Assembly: GCF_006717145.1 (NCBI RefSeq)
Contig: NZ_VFQF01000002.1
Coordinates: 1,178,001 to 1,242,000, forward strand
DNA length: 64,000 nucleotides
DNA from: Humibacillus xanthopallidus
GTDB lineage: Bacteria > Actinomycetota > Actinomycetes > Actinomycetales > Dermatophilaceae
Direction: 5' to 3'
The notes under the pieces were generated by a model. The model made no database searches. It was not told the origin of the DNA and worked only from the letters and a program-made list of their open reading frames with translations. A program made the position numbers and the translations under genes. Below are positions 1 to 8,322 of this stretch, one piece after another. The number at the start of each line of letters is the position of its first letter. The first letter of the stretch is position 1.

Positions 1-79
1 GGCTAAGGCGGGTGCTCGTGGCCGGCGCCCTATCGGCCGGAAGCGAGCCACCGTCCCAGCCGATTTGACCGCCGCTTCC

Positions 80-769
80 CTAAAAGCGGGACCTTACACG
101 CATGTCCCAGAGACGCATCTCGGGAAGGAGGCCCGAAAGGGTTCGGTCAATATCCCAGGGTGCCTGACTCGTCCTCGTCCGTGTTGCCGAGGTACTCCAG
201 ACCGGGACTTTGATAGGCCCGAAGCCAGACGGTGCAATGTCTACCGGCGGCCTGCCGAATCGGGTCACTGGCCGACCGTGTGCAGTATCCCCGCGAAGGC
301 CACCGAAAGAGTCCATGGAAGCGAGCCACACCGGGTCAAAATCGGACTCATGGAACCCAAGCGGTAGCAGCATGGCGAGGAGGTTTAGTCGTTTAACTCC
401 GTTGTTCCCGTCGAGGCGACGGATGTACCAGGCGATGGCCGCCTTTGTCTCTTCCTCGACTGACCCGTGAACTGTTAAGTCGCCGCGAGGGAGGCTTGTA
501 GCACAGGCATAGTAGTGCGTGGCAGCAATTGCCTCGAGCAGTGGCGATCGAACTCGCGACGTGCGCAATTTCCACAAGGAGGCGTAGACCGCCCGCCGAC
601 TTAACTCCTCAAAGAAGAACTCGATTGCAGCATGGGTCGATACCAAATAGGCGTCGCCTATCAAGAGGTCTGCGTCACGAGCAACGGGTCTTGCTGGCGA
701 CGAAAGTCGGCTCCTGAGGCGGTTAAGTGCGTTGTGTAGTTCATGATATGCAATTAGCGTGGCCATCAC
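80..769 (-). CDS. HEPN-like nuclease/toxin partner of DUF262 protein
   Basis: The 229-residue product is mostly helical and has the HEPN ribonuclease signature R-x4-H, seen here as RGDTAH at residues 159-164. HEPN proteins of the MAE_28990/MAE_18760 type are known partners of DUF262 proteins in defence islands, and that is the gene directly upstream. The start is GTG at 769 followed at once by ATG at 766. The GTGA overlap with the upstream stop indicates translational coupling. Base composition is clearly lower in GC than the rest of the window, which fits transfer. RNase activity and the toxin role are inferred from the motif and neighbour; other HEPN subfamilies are possible. Confidence 0.7.
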   Translation of the reverse strand: MMATLIAYHELHNALNRLRSRLSSPARPVARDADLLIGDAYLVSTHAAIEFFFEELSRRAVYASLWKLRTSRVRSPLLEAIAATHYYACATSLPRGDLTVHGSVEEETKAAIAWYIRRLDGNNGVKRLNLLAMLLPLGFHESDFDPVWLASMDSFGGLRGDTAHGRPVTRFGRPPVDIAPSGFGPIKVPVWSTSATRTRTSQAPWDIDRTLSGLLPEMRLWDMRVRSRF

Positions 770-1959
770 GGCATGTACTTCTGTGCGCTAGGCGCGCTTT
801 CGCCAAGTTCCTTCCCCCAAATGCGCATCCTTGTGTGGAGGCTGGGTACGCTTTTGGTTGTCGATGTCAAGGCGGACTGGAAGTCAGGATCCGTCTTGCA
901 GGCCTCTTCGAATCGCTGCCGCACCAATTCTGAGGTGTCGAGCGCTTGCCGTGCCACCTCAGGGTGCTGAAAGTAGAACGCCATGACGTCGAGGACGGCT
1001 CGATTCTTGCGTGACTCAAAACCCCGGGACGTAGCTCGTTTGAATGCGTCCTTTCCAAAGATTCTTAGGGTGGTTTCGATAGCAAGGTCAAGCCCGGACC
1101 CTACAGTTGTGACTTGTTCCGACACGCGACCCCAGTTCGAGTTAAACTCTTGACACGATTCGTCGAGAAACCTTCGAAGATCCCCCCGGTACTCTTTGTA
1201 TCTAAGGGTTAACGAGATGTGGCGCGTAAGAATCTCCGCATCTCGCATGCGGAAGTCCGGATTCTTGATATTCAGGAATTTCCGAATCGCACCGCTCTCA
1301 CTTGATGCCTGCATGACATAGTCCATGAAGGGGCCAGGATGGAGTGCTCGGCGCAGCTCCTGCGGCGATAGGCCGACTACGTTGCTGTTAAGTCGAAGGA
1401 AGGTTAGGTATAGAAGGCTCTCATTGGCCCAGCCCCGCAGTATGACGGCCCGAATCGCGGCGTTCTCGAGTGAGGCAGTGTGGTCCTCGAAGGAGTTGTC
1501 CGCTTGGAGATCTTCATAGGTCAGTCCATTCAAGTGCGTGAGGACATCTAACCCCGATAGGCGCATCGGTGGCCCATCCAAACCGGCAAAGCGTTGCAGA
1601 CTTCGAAGCCGTTGTTTTCCGTCTAGAACGATGAACCGTCCTCGGGTCTCTTGGCGTTCGGCAAGAATGACCTGCGGCACGGGAATTCCCAAAAGCAGTG
1701 ATTCAATGAAGCGAGACCGCTTCGTGACATTCCAGACATCTCTCCGCTGAAACGCCGGCTCCAAATCGAATCGTCCGCGACGCAACTGATCGACGATTGT
1801 ACTGACCGTCCAATCGGTACCCCAGGTTACGGTGGCATCCGGCCTCACGTCCGCAGCAAGGTCCCCCTCATCCACGTCGAGCGAAAGTTGGTCAGCCACC
1901 TCTTGGGTAGACACCGTGTACTCCTCTAGGTCGTCGGCTAGACAAGGGGAGTCTGCCAT
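766..1959 (-). CDS. DUF262 (GmrS/ParB-like nucleotide-hydrolysing) domain protein
   Basis: This 397-residue protein has the DUF262 core near its N-terminus. There is a PAFQRRDVW segment at about residues 68-76 and the DGKQR motif at residues 113-117, the ParB/Srx-like nucleotide-binding signature shared with GmrSD, BrxU and SspE proteins. The rest is a helical C-terminal region. It is the first gene of a two-gene unit with the HEPN gene, which overlaps its stop codon by four bases. DUF262 proteins often sense or act on invading DNA. Here the HEPN partner is probably the RNase effector and this protein its controller, which is inference. Codon use and GC are unlike the core genes to the right. 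Confidence 0.8.
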   Translation of the reverse strand: MADSPCLADDLEEYTVSTQEVADQLSLDVDEGDLAADVRPDATVTWGTDWTVSTIVDQLRRGRFDLEPAFQRRDVWNVTKRSRFIESLLLGIPVPQVILAERQETRGRFIVLDGKQRLRSLQRFAGLDGPPMRLSGLDVLTHLNGLTYEDLQADNSFEDHTASLENAAIRAVILRGWANESLLYLTFLRLNSNVVGLSPQELRRALHPGPFMDYVMQASSESGAIRKFLNIKNPDFRMRDAEILTRHISLTLRYKEYRGDLRRFLDESCQEFNSNWGRVSEQVTTVGSGLDLAIETTLRIFGKDAFKRATSRGFESRKNRAVLDVMAFYFQHPEVARQALDTSELVRQRFEEACKTDPDFQSALTSTTKSVPSLHTRMRIWGKELGESAPSAQKYMP

Positions 1960-2518
1960 CTACTCAGCCCGGTTGGCTCGTCATGTGCGCGCGAAGCGAC
2001 GCCGACCTTGTGCTCCCTTGATGGATGGGCCCCTGCAGCGCAAGCGCTTGCGAAGGCTTCGACCTTCTTGGTCAGGGTGCCGAGCGCACAGGACTACGCG
2101 CACGCGCGATTCGTCAGGTTGGTCGCATCGACAAGCGAAACGGTAGCTCGACGTGTCTCCGCGTGCTTTGAGCGTGCGAGGGACGAGCTGGGCCCTGTCA
2201 GAACTGGCGACCGCGGGGATGAGGTTTGCCACCCGGCGACGGACTGGGTATCCCTGTGAATGGGCATGCCCAGTCTCCTACGGTCGATCACCAAGCGACG
2301 ACTTCGTCAACCAGACAAGGTCGCGTCACTGCGGGCGGTAGGACGCAGGCTCATGGCTCGCTTGCGCGGCGCCGGTCCTGTGCAGCGGGACAAGAACAAG
2401 GGTGCTTCCCAGTCCGGCCATGGGGGACAGGCAAGGGCTGTGAGCGAGTGTCCGTGTTGCGATCGTGGTGAAGTTTCGCTCTGAGTCCCGTCGACGCAGG
2501 TCAGAGGGTTGGATCCCT
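1960..2518. other. Gene-poor island edge
   Basis: About 560 bases lie between the DUF262 start and the tRNA-Tyr fragment. I see no integrase, no recognisable protein and no convincing ribosome binding site before the short frames here. Positions 2504-2519 form a short hairpin (gaggg...ccctc) resembling a tRNA T-arm, directly before the tRNA fragment. The stretch must contain the promoter for the DUF262/HEPN pair, but no clear -35/-10 pair stands out. Confidence 0.5.
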
Positions 2519-2571
2519 CGGACTGTAAATCCGTCGCGAGAGCTACGAAGGTTCGAATCCTTCACCTGCCA
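2519..2571 (+). tRNA. tRNA-Tyr (GTA), 3' part; probable attachment site
   Basis: The anticodon arm with loop ctgtaaa (anticodon gta at 2525-2527), a long variable arm, a perfect T arm (gaagg/ccttc) and the acceptor strand acctgcc plus discriminator A are intact. The 5' half is not: with the anticodon fixed, the preceding bases give no proper D stem, and the first anticodon-stem pair is t:t. Upstream sequence does match six of seven acceptor bases (2496-2501), so a scanner might still call a full tRNA from about 2495. I read this as the 3' segment left or restored by an element integrated in tRNA-Tyr, with the island to the left. Confidence 0.65.
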
Positions 2572-2582
2572 CCCAGTGCTCA

Positions 2583-2622
2583 GAGAGGCCCTGACCAGCG
2601 GAAACGTTGGTCAGGGCCTCTC
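2583..2622. terminator. Bidirectional hairpin terminator
   Basis: A perfect 15-bp stem (gagaggccctgacca and its complement) encloses a 10-base loop. It lies between the tRNA-Tyr fragment and the convergent LuxR gene and can serve both. Confidence 0.85.
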
Positions 2623-2641
2623 GCACGTGCTGGGCGGTCCG

Positions 2642-3787
2642 CTACTCCAGGTAGCCGCCCGTCGGGCCGACCACCGAGCCGAGCCGCGGAGCGTACTGGT
2701 CGAAGTAGACGCGCGAGATGAGGTCGCGTCGGCTGCGCACACCGGCCTTGTCGAAGATCGACTTGAGGTGGTCCTGAACCGTGTAGGCCGACACGTGCAG
2801 CGTCGTCGCGATCTCCTTGGTGTCGACTCCCTGCAGCACGAGCCGCGTCACGTCGCGTTCGCGTGCGGTGAGATCGAACGCGGCGACGACGAGCTCGACG
2901 ATCTCCGGCGGCCGCGCCTCCTCGATCGTGATGACGACGTCGCCGGTGACACCGTTGCGTGAGGCGAGCGGTGCGGCATGCAGGAGGAGCCAGTGACCGG
3001 AGGCCGCACGCACGCGTCCGCGCGGCAGACCGGCGCCCGGGGTGCTGAGGCTGTGGCGGGCGGCGGCGACGAGAGTGAAGACGATGCCCATCGGGTCGAT
3101 GAGGTGCGGCGCCGACCGGAACTCGGCAAGGCGCTCCTCGGCGCCGAGGCTGATCTGGGTCACCTCGTCGGTGGCGTCCACGATGATCACCGCCGGACCG
3201 CAGGAGGCGGAGCGCCCGGTGGGCGCCAGCTGCTCGGGCTCGGCCAGGCGCGCGAGCACCCCGGCGCGCACGCCACGCGCGAACGACCCCGACAGCGATC
3301 CGAGGAACTCGACGTCGTCGGCGGCGAACTTCGGGTCGTTGTGGTCGCGGAAGAGGGCCATCCCGCCCCACATGCCGAGGGTGTCCTTGAAGAGCACCCG
3401 CGCCTCGTCGCCGAACCCGAAGATGGGCTTGATCAGCTGGTTCATGCGCAGTGACTCGTCGACGTAGTCGGGCATCGACTCGTGCATGCCGATCGCCGAT
3501 CGGTCGGCGATGGCGAGGTGCCGGAACGATGAGCGCTCCTGGCCGCCGTACTCGATGTTCGCGAAGAGCACGTCCTGCGAGTCGGTTTCGGCGAGAGCGC
3601 CGTACTTTCGGCCGCTCGTGAGCAACAGCGACGCCGGGTCGTGCGTGGCGACGCACGCAGCCTCCCACGGCACCGCGCGCCGCACGGCGGCCGATGCCTC
3701 GCCGAGAAACTCGTCGAGGTCGAGCCCTGCACGCGAGAGCACGTCGACATCCCCACGGACGCGCTCGGCCGTCAGCCGATTCCCCAT
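2642..3787 (-). CDS. LuxR-family transcriptional regulator with GAF-like N-terminus
   Basis: The C-terminal ~60 residues form a typical LuxR/NarL helix-turn-helix (LTARERDVTRLVLQG, then SAYTVQDHLKSIFDKAG). The preceding ~300 residues look like a GAF-type sensory domain. I chose ATG at 3787 (MGNRLTAE...) because the further upstream frame is arginine/proline-rich without homology-like texture and runs into the divergent gene; this gives 381 residues. The gene is divergent from the Rid/FAD oxidoreductase frame with about 135 bases between them, so it probably controls that operon. The ligand is unknown. Confidence 0.85.
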   Translation of the reverse strand: MGNRLTAERVRGDVDVLSRAGLDLDEFLGEASAAVRRAVPWEAACVATHDPASLLLTSGRKYGALAETDSQDVLFANIEYGGQERSSFRHLAIADRSAIGMHESMPDYVDESLRMNQLIKPIFGFGDEARVLFKDTLGMWGGMALFRDHNDPKFAADDVEFLGSLSGSFARGVRAGVLARLAEPEQLAPTGRSASCGPAVIIVDATDEVTQISLGAEERLAEFRSAPHLIDPMGIVFTLVAAARHSLSTPGAGLPRGRVRAASGHWLLLHAAPLASRNGVTGDVVITIEEARPPEIVELVVAAFDLTARERDVTRLVLQGVDTKEIATTLHVSAYTVQDHLKSIFDKAGVRSRRDLISRVYFDQYAPRLGSVVGPTGGYLE

Positions 3788-3923
3788 GCGCACAGTATGC
3801 CGCGGGGTGCGGGCTCGCTGACATCCCAGAAGTGTGGGGTCCTTGCCTTCCGTGGTGCTGGGAGCCGGAACTCCCCGTGCGACTGGGATTTCGCGCCGCG
3901 GGGGCGGCCAACAGGCTCGTCTC

Positions 3924-4373
3924 GTGACCATCACCATCCGAACGGCTTCCGTCGACGACCACGGCCGGCTCATGCACGCCGAAGATGCCACGGCTCAGGC
4001 CTGCCTCGCGTTCGTGCGTCTGGAACGCGAGCTCGAACGTCGTGGGTTGGCCCTCGCGGCGCTCGGGCGGCTGACGGTTCTGTCGCCCGTCCCGGCGCGC
4101 GTCGACGACGCGGCGGGGCCGGGGCCCGGCGCCTCCGGGCCGCGGCCGGGCGCCTCCGTGCCGGGGCCGGGCGCCTCCGGGCGCGTGGCCTCGACCACAG
4201 CACCTGAGGACGTCTTCGACCTCATCCGCGAACGGCTCGCATACGAGGGCGCCCACGTGCCCATCGACGTGCTGCCCGCGGAGCGCCTTGCCCAGCCGGG
4301 CATGCTCGTCGCCCTCCGCGCCGAGGTGGTCACGCACGGGTTCACACCATCCACCAGCCACGAAGGAACTCAC
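3924..4373 (+). CDS. Rid-like (YjgF family) segment in frame with FAD oxidoreductase
   Basis: From a GTG at 3924 the frame encodes a segment like the core of Rid proteins (HAEDATAQACLAFVRLERE, then PGMLVALRAEVV). It lacks the usual first strand and the catalytic arginine position of RidA. A glycine/proline/serine-rich insert (GPGASG-type repeats, 4117-4180) interrupts it. No stop codon separates it from the FAD protein beginning at 4374, so either a ~601-residue fusion is made or the FAD gene restarts internally at its own ribosome binding site. In related actinobacteria the two functions probably sit in adjacent genes, but that is from memory and unverified. Confidence 0.45.
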
Positions 4374-5729
4374 ATGTCTGCATCCACTCTCGACGTCGCC
4401 GCGCTGCGGGGCGTCTCGGGACTCCTGCTCCCCGGCGACGCCGGCTACGACGAGGCGTGCTCGCCGTGGAACCTCGCGTTCCCGCTGAGCCCCGCCGCAG
4501 TAGCCGTGCCGCAGTCGGTCGACGAGGTGATCGCCGCGGTGACATCGGCGGCCGAGCTGGGCCTGCGCGTCGCGCCACAGAGCACGGGTCACCTGGCGTC
4601 CACGCTCGACGGTCGCGTCGACAACGCCCTGCTGCTGCGCCTGCACGAGCTCACTGGCGTGACGGTCGACCCGGTCGCCCGCACGGCGCGGGTGCTCGGA
4701 GGCACGCTGTGGCGGGATGTCGTCGCGGCGGCAGCGCCGCACGGGCTCACCGCCCTGCACGGCAGCGCCGGTGATGTCGCCGTCGCCGGTTACGTCCTCG
4801 GCGGCGGGCTCTCGTTCTACGGCCGCCGCCACGGCCTCGCCTGCACCTCCGTGCGCGCGTTCGAGGTGGTGACCGCCGACGGCGCCCTCGTGCGTGCGAC
4901 CGCCGATGAGCACCCCGACCTCTTCTGGGCATTGCGCGGCGGCGGGTTCGGCTTCGGCGCGGTCGTGGCGATCGAGCTGGACCTCCTGCCCTACGCCGAG
5001 GTGTATGCCGGCATGCTGCTGTGGGACCTGTCTCGCGGCGCGGAGGTGCTCCGTGCTTGGGCCGAGTGGACCTCGCGCGCTCCCGAGTCGGCAACCACGA
5101 GCATTCGGTTCCTGAGGTTTCCGCCGATACCCGACCTGCCGCCGTTCCTGAGCGGTCGCAGCCTCGTCGTCATCGACGGCGCGATCCTCGAGAGCGACGA
5201 GACGGCCGCCGAGCTGCTCGCACCCCTGCGCGCGCTGGAGCCGGAGATCGACACCTTCGGCCGTATGCCGGCCGCCGGGCTCCTCGGGGTCCACATGGAC
5301 CCACCTGCCCCGACGCCCGGTGTGAGCGACCACGCGATGCTCACCGCCCTTCCGGCCGACGCGATCGACACGCTCCTCGCCGTGGCCGGCCCGGGCGTCG
5401 ACACCCCGCTCATGGTCGCGGAGATCCGGCACGCGGGCGGTGCGCTCGACACGTCGACGGATGCCGCACTGCCGCGTCTGCACGGTCAGTACGCACTGTT
5501 CGCGTTGAGTGCGGTGCCGGTTCCCGACCTGCTGACGCTCGGCGAGCAGGTGACCAAGGCGACCGTCGACGCGATGCGGCCTTGGGCAGCGGTCACGGAC
5601 TTCCCGAACTTCACGGAGCGCCAGGTCGCGGCATCCGCGCTCTACGACGTGGCCACCCGCGAACGCCTCGCGGCGACGCGAGACCGGTACGACCCCACCC
5701 GGATGTGGCTGGCCGCGCACGCGGTCTGA
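4374..5729 (+). CDS. FAD-binding oxidoreductase (VAO/berberine-bridge type)
   Basis: The 451-residue protein has an N-terminal FAD_binding_4 (PCMH) domain: the AVAVPQSVDEV strand, a QSTGH segment whose histidine is at the usual flavinylation position, then GSAGDVAVAGYVLGGGLSFYGRRHG. A substrate domain and a C-terminal YDPTRMW region follow, typical of berberine-bridge-like oxidases. The usual second (cysteine) flavin attachment residue is not evident. The ATG at 4374 is preceded by GAAGGA at good spacing. It lies between the Rid-like segment and a secreted protein gene, divergent from a LuxR regulator. The substrate is unknown. Confidence 0.85.
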   Translation: MSASTLDVAALRGVSGLLLPGDAGYDEACSPWNLAFPLSPAAVAVPQSVDEVIAAVTSAAELGLRVAPQSTGHLASTLDGRVDNALLLRLHELTGVTVDPVARTARVLGGTLWRDVVAAAAPHGLTALHGSAGDVAVAGYVLGGGLSFYGRRHGLACTSVRAFEVVTADGALVRATADEHPDLFWALRGGGFGFGAVVAIELDLLPYAEVYAGMLLWDLSRGAEVLRAWAEWTSRAPESATTSIRFLRFPPIPDLPPFLSGRSLVVIDGAILESDETAAELLAPLRALEPEIDTFGRMPAAGLLGVHMDPPAPTPGVSDHAMLTALPADAIDTLLAVAGPGVDTPLMVAEIRHAGGALDTSTDAALPRLHGQYALFALSAVPVPDLLTLGEQVTKATVDAMRPWAAVTDFPNFTERQVAASALYDVATRERLAATRDRYDPTRMWLAAHAV

Positions 5730-5761
5730 TCCACGAGACCAACCAAGGAGAGAAGAAAGAC

Positions 5762-6277
5762 ATGCGAAGCACCACCCGAACCGTCGGTGGCGTCCTGACG
5801 GCCCTCGTCCTCGGAGCCGCTGTGCTCCCGGCCCAGGCCGCGCCGGCACCCGACTCGGCGGCGATCACCAACCAGCTCGTCGCGAAGACGCGAGCCGCCG
5901 TCGCGAAGTTCCACGATGTCGACGCCGCGATCGCGGCCGGCTACGTGCAGGTCGGCGAATGTGCCGAGAGTCCGGCCGGGGCGATGGGCATCCACTTCAT
6001 GAACCCGGCGCTCATCACGCCCGGAGTCGTCGACCCCGCCCGCCCGCCCTTCCTCACCTACGGCCCCGCCAAGGGCGGGGGGCTGGAACTGTGGAGCGCG
6101 GAGTTCTTCGAGCCCGAGATCGGCCAGCCCACCCCGATGTACGGCGGGCAGGGCTTCGACGGCCCGATGCCCGGACACGAGCCCGGAATGCCGGCGCACT
6201 ACGACCTGCACGTGTGGGTGGGCACGCACAACCCCGCCGGCCGGTTCGCCGCGTGGAACCCGAGCCTCCACTGCTGA
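5762..6277 (+). CDS. Secreted protein of unknown function
   Basis: This 171-residue protein has a classic Sec signal peptide ending near AQA-AP (about residues 1-26). The mature part is rich in His, Met and Glu (IHFMNP, ELWSAEFFEPE, HYDLHVWVGTHNP) and ends in cysteine; two Cys suggest one disulfide. The histidine pattern suggests metal binding, but I cannot name a family. A strong AAGGAGAG ribosome binding site lies before the ATG. The gene is 32 bases after the FAD oxidoreductase, so they are probably co-transcribed up to the hairpin at 6290. Confidence 0.8.
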   Translation: MRSTTRTVGGVLTALVLGAAVLPAQAAPAPDSAAITNQLVAKTRAAVAKFHDVDAAIAAGYVQVGECAESPAGAMGIHFMNPALITPGVVDPARPPFLTYGPAKGGGLELWSAEFFEPEIGQPTPMYGGQGFDGPMPGHEPGMPAHYDLHVWVGTHNPAGRFAAWNPSLHC

Positions 6278-6289
6278 GACTCGGACCAT

Positions 6290-6327
6290 GGGCGGGGCAG
6301 GTCGCCGAGAAGCGACCTGCCCCGCCC
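6290..6327. terminator. Strong hairpin terminator
   Basis: A perfect 16-bp GC-rich stem with a 6-base loop (cgagaa) follows the secreted-protein gene and lies before the convergent cupin gene. Confidence 0.85.
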
Positions 6328-6414
6328 ATGCGACGTGCGACTCGCCGGGCCTCCGAGCAGCCCTGGCCGAGCGCCGAGACGGACGGTCTCAGTCGTCGGT
6401 CTCAGATGGGGGTC

Positions 6415-6768
6415 TCAGGCGGGCTTGGCGTAGGCCTTGATCCCGGTGTCGAGCAGCACGCACGGTTCGTCACCGTCGGTCCAGGCATCGTGACCGGGGT
6501 CCAGGTCCACGACATCGCCGGGGCCTACTGCGATCTCGCTGCCGTCGTCGAAGCGGACGGTCATGTGCCCGGACAGGCAGATTCCAGTGTGGTGGGTCTG
6601 GCAGGAGTCGGTGCCGGCCAGAGGTTTCACGTCGCTCGACCAGCGCCAGCCCGGTTCGAAGACCCCCCGGCCCAACGTGAAATCACCGAGGGTGACCACG
6701 TCCAGATGGCCGTGGTCTGCGAAGGGACGGCGCTCGTGCGGGGTGTCGATGCTCTGCTTCTCGGACAT
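6415..6768 (-). CDS. Small cupin-domain protein
   Basis: The 117-residue protein has one cupin barrel: the motif around QTHHTGICLSGHMTVRFDDG and the second motif GPGDVVDLDPGHDAW. Histidines are present at metal-binding positions, but the first motif is imperfect. An AGAGGAAG ribosome binding site precedes the ATG. It stands alone between a terminator and the divergent mraY-like gene. The ligand or substrate cannot be told from sequence. Confidence 0.8.
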   Translation of the reverse strand: MSEKQSIDTPHERRPFADHGHLDVVTLGDFTLGRGVFEPGWRWSSDVKPLAGTDSCQTHHTGICLSGHMTVRFDDGSEIAVGPGDVVDLDPGHDAWTDGDEPCVLLDTGIKAYAKPA

Positions 6769-7041
6769 GGCTTCCTCTCGTGGTTTCGCTGGGGCCAGGG
6801 CCTGACGTCAGAAGCGACGTCCTTCTCCGACGCTAGACCTGCCACCGCGACGGCGAGTCCGTTCCGGATGAACGGGTCGGAGTTGGAGGCGTATGGACGG
6901 ATTGCACCCGCTGGTCAGGATTCGCGCTGCGACTGGCCTAGGGTTGGTCGCCGATGTGGCCGCGGCCGAGGGGGCAGCCCGCCCACCCGCCCGCGTGAGC
7001 CACAGTCCCCAACCGCGGACGAAGGGCAGCGAAGAGCTCCG

Positions 7042-8154
7042 ATGATCAACGTCATGCTTGCCGGTGGCATCTCGATGGCCGTGGCACTGCTCTGCACGAA
7101 ACCCTTCATCGCCCTGCTGGTCCGGCGACGGTACGGCCAGTTCATCCATGACGACCTGGCTCATCACCAGGTGAAGCGCGGCAAGCCCACCATGGGTGGC
7201 GCGGTCATCATCGCAGCGGTGTTCGTCGGGTACTTCGCTTCGCACGCGATCCTGACGCTGCTGACTGCCACCGGGGCGCTCACGGTGATCCACAACGGGA
7301 TCTCGCTCAGTGCCGTGCTCGTGCTCTTCCTGCTGGCCGGACTCGGTCTGGTGGGGTTCCTCGACGACTACACCAAGATCCGCAGGGAGCGCAGTCTCGG
7401 CCTCACCGGGCGGCAGAAGCTCGTCGGTCAGGCGCTCGTCACCGTCGTCTTCGCCCTGGCTGCCCTGTTGCTGACGAACGAGCAGGGACAGTCGCCGGCA
7501 TCCACGGCGATCTCGTTCCTCCGGGACACCGGCATCGATCTCGCCTTCGCGGGTCCGGTGGTGGCGGTGGTCCTCTTCATCGCGTGGGCGGGCGTGCTCA
7601 TCGCCGGGGCGTCCAACGGCGTGAACCTCACCGACGGCCTTGACGGGCTGGCCACCGGGGCTGCGGTCATGGTGTTCGGGGCGTACACGCTGATCGCCAT
7701 GTGGCAGTACAACCAGGGGTGCTCGGTCGCGCCGGGGCCTGGCTGCTACGACGTCGGCGACGCGCTAGACCTCGCGGTCATCTCGTGTGCGATCGGCGGT
7801 GCGTGCTTCGGGTTCCTCTGGTGGAACGCGTCGCCCGCCGAGATCATCATGGGCGACACCGGTTCCCTGTCTCTCGGGGGCGCCTTGGCCGGACTGGCCA
7901 TTCTCACCCACACCGAGCTGCTGCTCGTGGTGCTGGGCGGCCTCTTCGTCGTCGTCACGGCCTCGGTCATCATCCAGGTCGCCAGCTTCAAGCTCACCGG
8001 CAAGCGTGTGTTTCGGATCGCCCCGCTGCACCACCACTTCGAGATGGTGGGGTGGTCTGAGGTGGTCATCGTGGCGCGCTTCTGGATCATCGCCGGGATC
8101 TGCGTCACCGCGGGCCTCGCGCTCTTCTACGCCGAATGGCTCACCAACCACTGA
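7042..8154 (+). CDS. mraY: Phospho-N-acetylmuramoyl-pentapeptide-transferase (MraY family), isolated copy
   Basis: The 370-residue, ~10-TM protein has all MraY landmarks: KRGKPTMGG near residue 46, LDDYTK with D108/D109, NGVNLTDGLDGLA, GDTGSLSLGG and PLHHHFE. MraY moves phospho-MurNAc-pentapeptide to undecaprenyl phosphate to make lipid I at the membrane. The neighbours are not mur/fts genes, so this copy lies outside a dcw cluster. It may be a second paralogue, or the only copy if the cluster is split. The start is ATG at 7042; the longer frame upstream is not coding-like. A hairpin at 8193 ends the unit. Confidence 0.9.
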   Translation: MINVMLAGGISMAVALLCTKPFIALLVRRRYGQFIHDDLAHHQVKRGKPTMGGAVIIAAVFVGYFASHAILTLLTATGALTVIHNGISLSAVLVLFLLAGLGLVGFLDDYTKIRRERSLGLTGRQKLVGQALVTVVFALAALLLTNEQGQSPASTAISFLRDTGIDLAFAGPVVAVVLFIAWAGVLIAGASNGVNLTDGLDGLATGAAVMVFGAYTLIAMWQYNQGCSVAPGPGCYDVGDALDLAVISCAIGGACFGFLWWNASPAEIIMGDTGSLSLGGALAGLAILTHTELLLVVLGGLFVVVTASVIIQVASFKLTGKRVFRIAPLHHHFEMVGWSEVVIVARFWIIAGICVTAGLALFYAEWLTNH

Positions 8155-8192
8155 GCCTCCCTCGCTGTACGCCCCGGCCACCCTCGCTGCAT

Positions 8193-8214
8193 GCCCCGGC
8201 CATCTGGCCGGGGC
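8193..8214. terminator. Hairpin terminator after mraY-like gene
   Basis: Complementary gccccggcca and tggccggggc arms lie 38 bases downstream of the stop codon. No T-run follows, as is common in high-GC actinobacteria. Confidence 0.6.
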
Positions 8215-8322
8215 GACGAACTCGGGGCAGCGGCAGAGTCGGGGGAGCTGCCGCGGCCGAGCGGTGCCACGGACAGCCGTACGTAGTCAGCGGCGGTGCG
8301 AGAACCGGGGAAAGGGAGTGCC

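Noticed and set aside
2008-2259. 83-codon frame in the island-edge gap
   Set aside because: No ribosome binding site and no homology-like pattern; overlapping frames on the other strand are equally long.
2495-2571. Intact functional tRNA-Tyr
   Set aside because: With the anticodon fixed at gta, the D arm cannot form and stem pair 27:43 is t:t. Kept only as a 3' fragment, with the alternative noted.
2580-5849. 1089-codon minus-strand frame opposite the LuxR/FAD region
   Set aside because: Arg/Gly/His-rich shadow of the FAD gene and a different frame of the LuxR gene; no recognisable domain.
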